Assembly (NCBI GenBank): GCA_963580285.1
Contig: OY757010.1
Coordinates: 146,430,675 to 146,494,674 of the forward strand
From: Lucinisca nassula
Taxonomy: Eukaryota > Mollusca > Bivalvia > Lucinida > Lucinidae
DNA: 64,000 bases
Direction: 5' to 3'
Position 1 is the first letter of the stretch, and each line of letters opens with the position of its first letter. Both the position numbers and the translations under genes were made by a program. The notes under the pieces are model-generated. The model made no database searches. It was not told the DNA's origin and saw nothing but the letters and a program-made list of their open reading frames with translations. This document shows positions 62,153 through 64,000 of this stretch, piece after piece.

Positions 62153-63490
62153 GCTTATGTACCGGATTAAAAAAAAAATTTGCTTTAACTCTGATGCGCT
62201 AAAATATGCAGGTACACTCGTTATACCAGCCGCAACCAGCCGATTTTCGGTTCATGCTGTTTTATTTTGCTATCGGACTCCATATTTGATCACCTGACAT
62301 GTCAAAATGGCATGACGCCACCACTCGGTTTTCGACGATGGCCAATTAGTGTCATTATTTGAGTGGAAAGAAAAGCGGAAAAACTAATCTTAAGTGATAT
62401 TATGACAGAACAACTTCTTATCTTTATACATTGGGCTATTTCATTCTCATTCATTAAAAATGCATTGTCTTGTAAAAATTTATATTAACTAAAGTGTAAT
62501 AAATTTCACCCAATTAAAACCATTAGCAGTGTACATTAACTAAAGTAATTTAAAAATGGTACTTCTGAGAGTTCACATTTTTCTTGCATTTCAGTTACTG
62601 ACAACAGGGCCAAAGGAAAATATCACATTCTTAAAAACTTTACACTTGTGCAGTATGTTAGGTGTGTCCAATACCCCCCAGTCTGAACACTTGGCTCATT
62701 TCAAAAAATATGACACACGAATCAAGAGTACTTTCTAACATTTTTTGGCCAATTCTGTGCTTCCATACTTTTTATTTTTGGGCAAGGATTCCCCGTATAT
62801 GCCGACTGATCAATTCCGAGGGGTTCCAAATGGGTGCCTTTTGTGGAAAGGCATCGTCTGATGGTTTGGATACTGATGTTTGAATGGGCATGTATGTGTT
62901 TTTGGCAGAAACCAATTAATGAAGCAATTTAGTAAATAAAAGTGAAAATATTTATATAATACTTTCAGGTTTGAAGCACATTTTTGGTCATTTTTAAGGT
63001 TTGACAGATGGAATTTCCGGAAGTTAATATTAGAAAGATTGTGACGTCGAAAGTCACGCGAAAATCTCGCGACCGCTTATATCGTCGAAAACCGAGTGTA
63101 GTCGAAAACCGGGTGGACGACCATAATAGTTGGCCATCCAAACCACAAAAAAAAAATTCTGATGGCAAAATTGGGTATTGGGACAACTCGGCACATAGCA
63201 AACTCGGCACATAGCCAACTCGGGGCAATATCCTGTTATTTAAGCCGCGGCACATTTAAATTCTTTAGGTTAATATACATACGAATTTTTAAGAAGAAAA
63301 GTAAAGTTACTGACCTTCACCTTCGAGGCCCTGAAACAGCATATTCAAAACATCAATGTGCTCTGGCTGACATTTGGCGGGAAATAATCTCACTTTCTGG
63401 TTTCTGAGTTCCGTTCGACCTGGACGGAATTGAAAAAAATAGCTCGCTAAAAGAGAAGTTTTTTTCTTGGATATTTGCAAGGTTTCTTGT
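62153..63490. other. Unassigned interval with repeated CGGTTTTCGACGA motif
   Basis: CTCGGTTTTCGACGATGGCC (62332) and its inverted forms TCGTCGAAAACCGAGTG (63082) and GTCGAAAACCGGGTG (63100) resemble CCCGGTTTTCGACGATC just 5' of the LINE (59692). AACTCGGCACATAGC is directly repeated at 63186-63216. No coding region recognised. Confidence 0.4.
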
Positions 63491-63499
63491 CTGATTCAT

Positions 63500-63835
63500 A
63501 ACAGAGAGGCAAGCGAGAGGTTAAGACGAGGTGTAGCTTGTGGTTGCGGCCCACTGGCTTTGCACTTATGAGCGCTGCACCAAAATTAATCCTAGCTGAT
63601 CGGGAGCCACACTGCCCGAAATAGGATCACACGAGAACACGCCGGAACTGGGCATGGATCCACCACAAGGAAAATCCATCGCCCGGCCTCTCCGGAGGGG
63701 GGAAGGCAAACGGGAAATCAGGACGAGATGTAACGCTGGGGTTTGCGGTCTTAGGACTTTGGCACTGAGCAGCGTTGCGTTAAAATCCTGGCTGATCGAG
63801 AGCCACACAACCCAAAGGAGAACGGCACACCAACA
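63500..63835. repeat. Diverged direct repeat, two units of about 95 bp
   Basis: GACGAGGTGTAGCTTGTGGT, TTGCGGCC, GAGCGCTGCACCAAAATTAA and CTGATCGGGAGCCACAC (63523-63613) correspond to GACGAGATGTAACGCTGGGG, TTGCGGTC, GAGCAGCGTTGCGTTAAAAT and CTGATCGAGAGCCACAC (63722-63809). The ORFs on both strands across it do not share a frame. Confidence 0.7.
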
Positions 63836-64000
63836 CACTAGCGAACAAAAGGCTCTCCTTCAGGAATGCACATAGATTAGTGGGACAGAAATAAGAAACA
63901 ATAGGCCTTATCACATCTCTTTGTTTTTCTTTTTTTCGCTTTCGAATAAAGGATGTACATTATAAGGTTACCCAAACGGAATGATCTGGGGGCCACAAAA

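Overview
This window is eukaryotic, almost certainly from a bivalve mollusc (heterodont type such as venerid, myid or dreissenid clams; species not determined). The evidence is indirect but consistent: no operons or long host ORFs, AT-rich intergenic DNA, tRNA-derived SINEs at high density, tandem-monomer elements bounded by ATGCCCCCG / CGGGGGCAT, palindromic TTAA MITEs whose translation gives the familiar 'NSVGPDQTP' artefact peptide, and several degraded LINEs. Most of the sequence is nested mobile DNA.

One host gene can be assembled. It is on the minus strand and encodes the 76-aa spliceosomal Sm protein SmG (SNRPG). Its four tiny coding exons lie at 40140-40109, 23589-23567, 20355-20231 and 18204-18154, so 231 bp of coding sequence spreads over about 22 kb. 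All three introns have GT-AG ends, the phases join, and the length equals the human protein. Intron 1 is about 16.5 kb and is filled with transposons.

Layout. 1-17.7 kb: dispersed MITEs, SINEs, tandem-monomer arrays and two minisatellites, no gene recognised. 17.7-40.35 kb: the SNRPG locus, whose introns hold hAT-type elements with target duplications (23671-24822, 28871-30676), three elements with 5-bp duplications (27676-28127, 31364-31622, 36357-36615), stacked palindromes (32.2-33.6 kb), two near-identical tandem-monomer elements (33.8 and 35.2 kb) and a 3.04-kb long-TIR foldback element that contains a truncated LINE (36753-39796). 40.35-46 kb: simple repeats and a ~2.4-kb inverted repeat (43.17-45.57 kb). 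One arm of that repeat carries a 383-bp unit with a complete type-I hammerhead ribozyme motif. 46-54 kb: fragments of two LINE families plus a broken SGNH-hydrolase domain. 54.08-59.34 kb: a possible ~5.26-kb TIR element full of nested insertions. 59.5-62.15 kb: a young LINE with an uninterrupted 766-aa reverse-transcriptase ORF. 62.15-64 kb: unassigned sequence with a diverged direct repeat.

How it works together: the only gene with a cellular role inferred here is SNRPG (Sm core of U1/U2/U4/U5 snRNPs). The rest records insertion history: SINEs interrupted by hAT elements, LINEs interrupted by MITEs, and hairpin elements interrupted by a ribozyme-bearing unit. Target-site duplications give the order in several cases.
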